DNA of 64,000 nucleotides. Origin: Microscilla marina ATCC 23134. Its GTDB lineage: Bacteria; Bacteroidota; Bacteroidia; Cytophagales; Microscillaceae. A model generated the notes under the pieces. It was not told where the DNA came from, searched no databases, and saw only the letters and a program-made list of their open reading frames with translations. This document shows, in pieces, positions 62,721 through 64,000 of this stretch (its first letter is position 1; each line of letters opens with the position of its first letter). The stretch spans positions 1-64,000 of the forward strand of contig NZ_AAWS01000015.1 of the NCBI RefSeq assembly GCF_000169175.1, written 5' to 3'. A program made the position numbers and the translations under genes.

Positions 62721-64000
62721 TTAAACTTGTACGCCTATTACCAATACATCGTCGGTTTGTTCATTGCTTCCCTTCCAACTGGTAAACTCTTGTTGCAGCA
62801 GGTTTTTTTGTTTACTAAATGGAAAGTGACTGATGGAAAGTAGGAACCTTCGGAAACGACTTCGTAAATATTTTTTGTTATCACTACCCCCAAACTGATC
62901 TTGAAAACCATCAGAAAACAAATAAAATATGGTGTCGGGGTGTAATGTGATTGTGTGGCTCTCATATACTTTGACAGTATTGTATTGATTGCTGCCTATG
63001 GGATATTTACTTCCTTTGACTTGATGTATTTCTCCTTGGCTAATGTACCACATGGGTGATTTGGCACCAGCAAAGTAGGCTTGTTGTTGGGTTTCGTTTA
63101 CTACCAATACTGCCATGTCCATGCCATCATTGATGCCTTCACCTTTGTCTTTTTTTTGCAAGGTAGCCACCACCTTTTGATCTAGTTCTTGCAAAATCTG
63201 ATTGGGTGCAGTAATTTTTCGCTCATTGACTATCTCATCCAGCAAAGCATTGCCCATAATAGTCATAAAAGCTCCAGGAATACCATGTCCGGTGCAATCT
63301 GCCCCAATGAGTACTTTCATCGAGTCGCCCCGTAAACTGGTCAGGCTAGAGTGCCAGAAAAAATCACCTGAAACTATATCACGGGGTTCAAATAGTACAA
63401 AACCCTGGCGAAACTTTTCAATCAAATCTTTGGAGTCTCCCAATACCGCCCGTTGAATTCGTTTGGCGTATTCTATACTATGGGTAATTTCTTGCAGGGC
63501 TTCCGACAAATAATTGGACTGGGTTTGAATTTCTTCGTTTTTTTCTGAGATTTTTATATTAGCGGCCTTCAGTTGAAGAGCAAAGCGTTCTTTGGCTTGT
63601 TCATATATTACAAATATGACCAACAAGTAGCTAAATAAGCCAGTGAAAGCAAAAAAACCGTATACATTGCGTGCCTCTGCGTGGTATTTTGCGGTAAAGG
63701 TAATGCCATACAAACCCACCAAAAAGAACTCTATAATAAATGCCAGCGCTACAACTGCCCAGGCAAAGGCAGAGTTTTTATTGGCATACATCAAAGCTGC
63801 TACTGTAGGCAGTATAAGCCAGGCAATAGAGGGGGAGTCAATGCCACCCGTATCAATAATACTGATCACACTGATGATAAATAGGTTGGCGGCAAATAGG
63901 TTACCAGTAAGGATAAGCCTGCCAGTAGACCTAAAAAGAAATAGTATAGTTACAAAAAATATGGACGTAATAATCAGCGTATCTACCAGGTCGCGCAAGC
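62721..64000 (-). CDS. SpoIIE-type PP2C phosphatase with membrane domain (5' end cut off)
   Basis: At least 425 residues; the frame is open to the window edge, so the true start lies beyond 64000. The N-terminal part has about six membrane helices (LIITSIFFVTILFLF; AWLILPTVAALMY), then a coiled coil (KISEKNEEIQTQSNYLSEAL) and a PP2C_SIG/SpoIIE domain from about residue 195: GADCTGHGIPGAFMTIMGNALLDE, DGMDMAVLV, GSKYPIGSNQYNT, FYLFSDGFQDQFGG. Metal-binding Asp residues are present (GADC, SDGFQDQ). Such proteins dephosphorylate anti-anti-sigma factors or similar partners in response to membrane signals; no partner gene is visible. Confidence 0.9.
   Translation of the reverse strand, partial: LRDLVDTLIITSIFFVTILFLFRSTGRLILTGNLFAANLFIISVISIIDTGGIDSPSIAWLILPTVAALMYANKNSAFAWAVVALAFIIEFFLVGLYGITFTAKYHAEARNVYGFFAFTGLFSYLLVIFVIYEQAKERFALQLKAANIKISEKNEEIQTQSNYLSEALQEITHSIEYAKRIQRAVLGDSKDLIEKFRQGFVLFEPRDIVSGDFFWHSSLTSLRGDSMKVLIGADCTGHGIPGAFMTIMGNALLDEIVNERKITAPNQILQELDQKVVATLQKKDKGEGINDGMDMAVLVVNETQQQAYFAGAKSPMWYISQGEIHQVKGSKYPIGSNQYNTVKVYESHTITLHPDTIFYLFSDGFQDQFGGSDNKKYLRSRFRRFLLSISHFPFSKQKNLLQQEFTSWKGSNEQTDDVLVIGVQV

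Overview
The window looks like a chromosome segment of a Bacteroidota bacterium, most likely a marine gliding Cytophagales of the Microscilla type; the genus is inference. Pointers are ExbD pairs, a cell-surface protein with a type IX secretion (T9SS) C-terminal domain, a DUF4296 lipoprotein, a sigma/anti-sigma/DUF4097 cassette, TAnnTTTG-type promoter boxes, moderately low GC and intergenic regions rich in hairpins. I see no rRNA, tRNA or CRISPR array.

Layout. 1-3.4 kb: a broken small membrane gene, two ExbD/TolR genes, pheA and a third, stand-alone ExbD. 3.8-8.4 kb: a decayed defence-like locus on the minus strand, made of an intact FtsK/HerA-type ATPase and a DndD-like SMC ATPase broken by an in-frame TGA, a missing N-terminus and an IS4-like element. 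8.4-11.4 kb: class II aldolase, fabF and a TetR regulator. 12.2-17.2 kb: a compact nonribosomal peptide locus with a C-A-T-TE synthetase, a minimal SET protein and a convergent Sfp-type phosphopantetheinyl transferase. 18.1-23.8 kb: FAD oxidoreductase, NqrM-like protein, glmM, a NifS-like cysteine desulfurase, a 449-bp non-autonomous relative of the IS and a DUF4296 lipoprotein. 24-29 kb: the threonine operon thrA-thrB-thrC on the minus strand. 29.3-31.6 kb: a hypothetical gene followed by a 1.7-kb array of ~185-bp direct repeats that includes copies of a related gene's 3' end. 31.8-36.7 kb: recQ, a hypothetical, ccmB and a polytopic membrane protein. 36.9-45.1 kb: a same-strand cluster of a PKD/T9SS surface protein, a Wzt-like ABC ATPase, two methyltransferases and two GT2 glycosyltransferases.

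45.2-50 kb: nuoK and nuoL, separated by a two-gene unit encoding an OLD/Rad50-like AAA ATPase and a 236-residue protein with a possible PD-(D/E)xK core. This unit overlaps internally, has its own promoter-like box and is the best candidate in the window for an undescribed (probably anti-phage) system. 50-55.4 kb: a regulatory and envelope group of DUF4097 protein, an unusual anti-sigma factor with four repeated motifs, an ECF sigma factor and a TPR-HTH regulator. 56-61.4 kb: secreted lipoproteins, namely an RTX-repeat/C39 peptidase-like protein with a decayed paralogue beside it that carries a different C-terminal domain, a GNAT protein, a DUF5996 protein and an astacin-like metalloprotease. 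61.6-64 kb: Hsp20, a small membrane coiled-coil protein and the start-truncated end of a SpoIIE-type phosphatase.

All function calls are from reading translated sequence and recognising motifs; no database search was possible.
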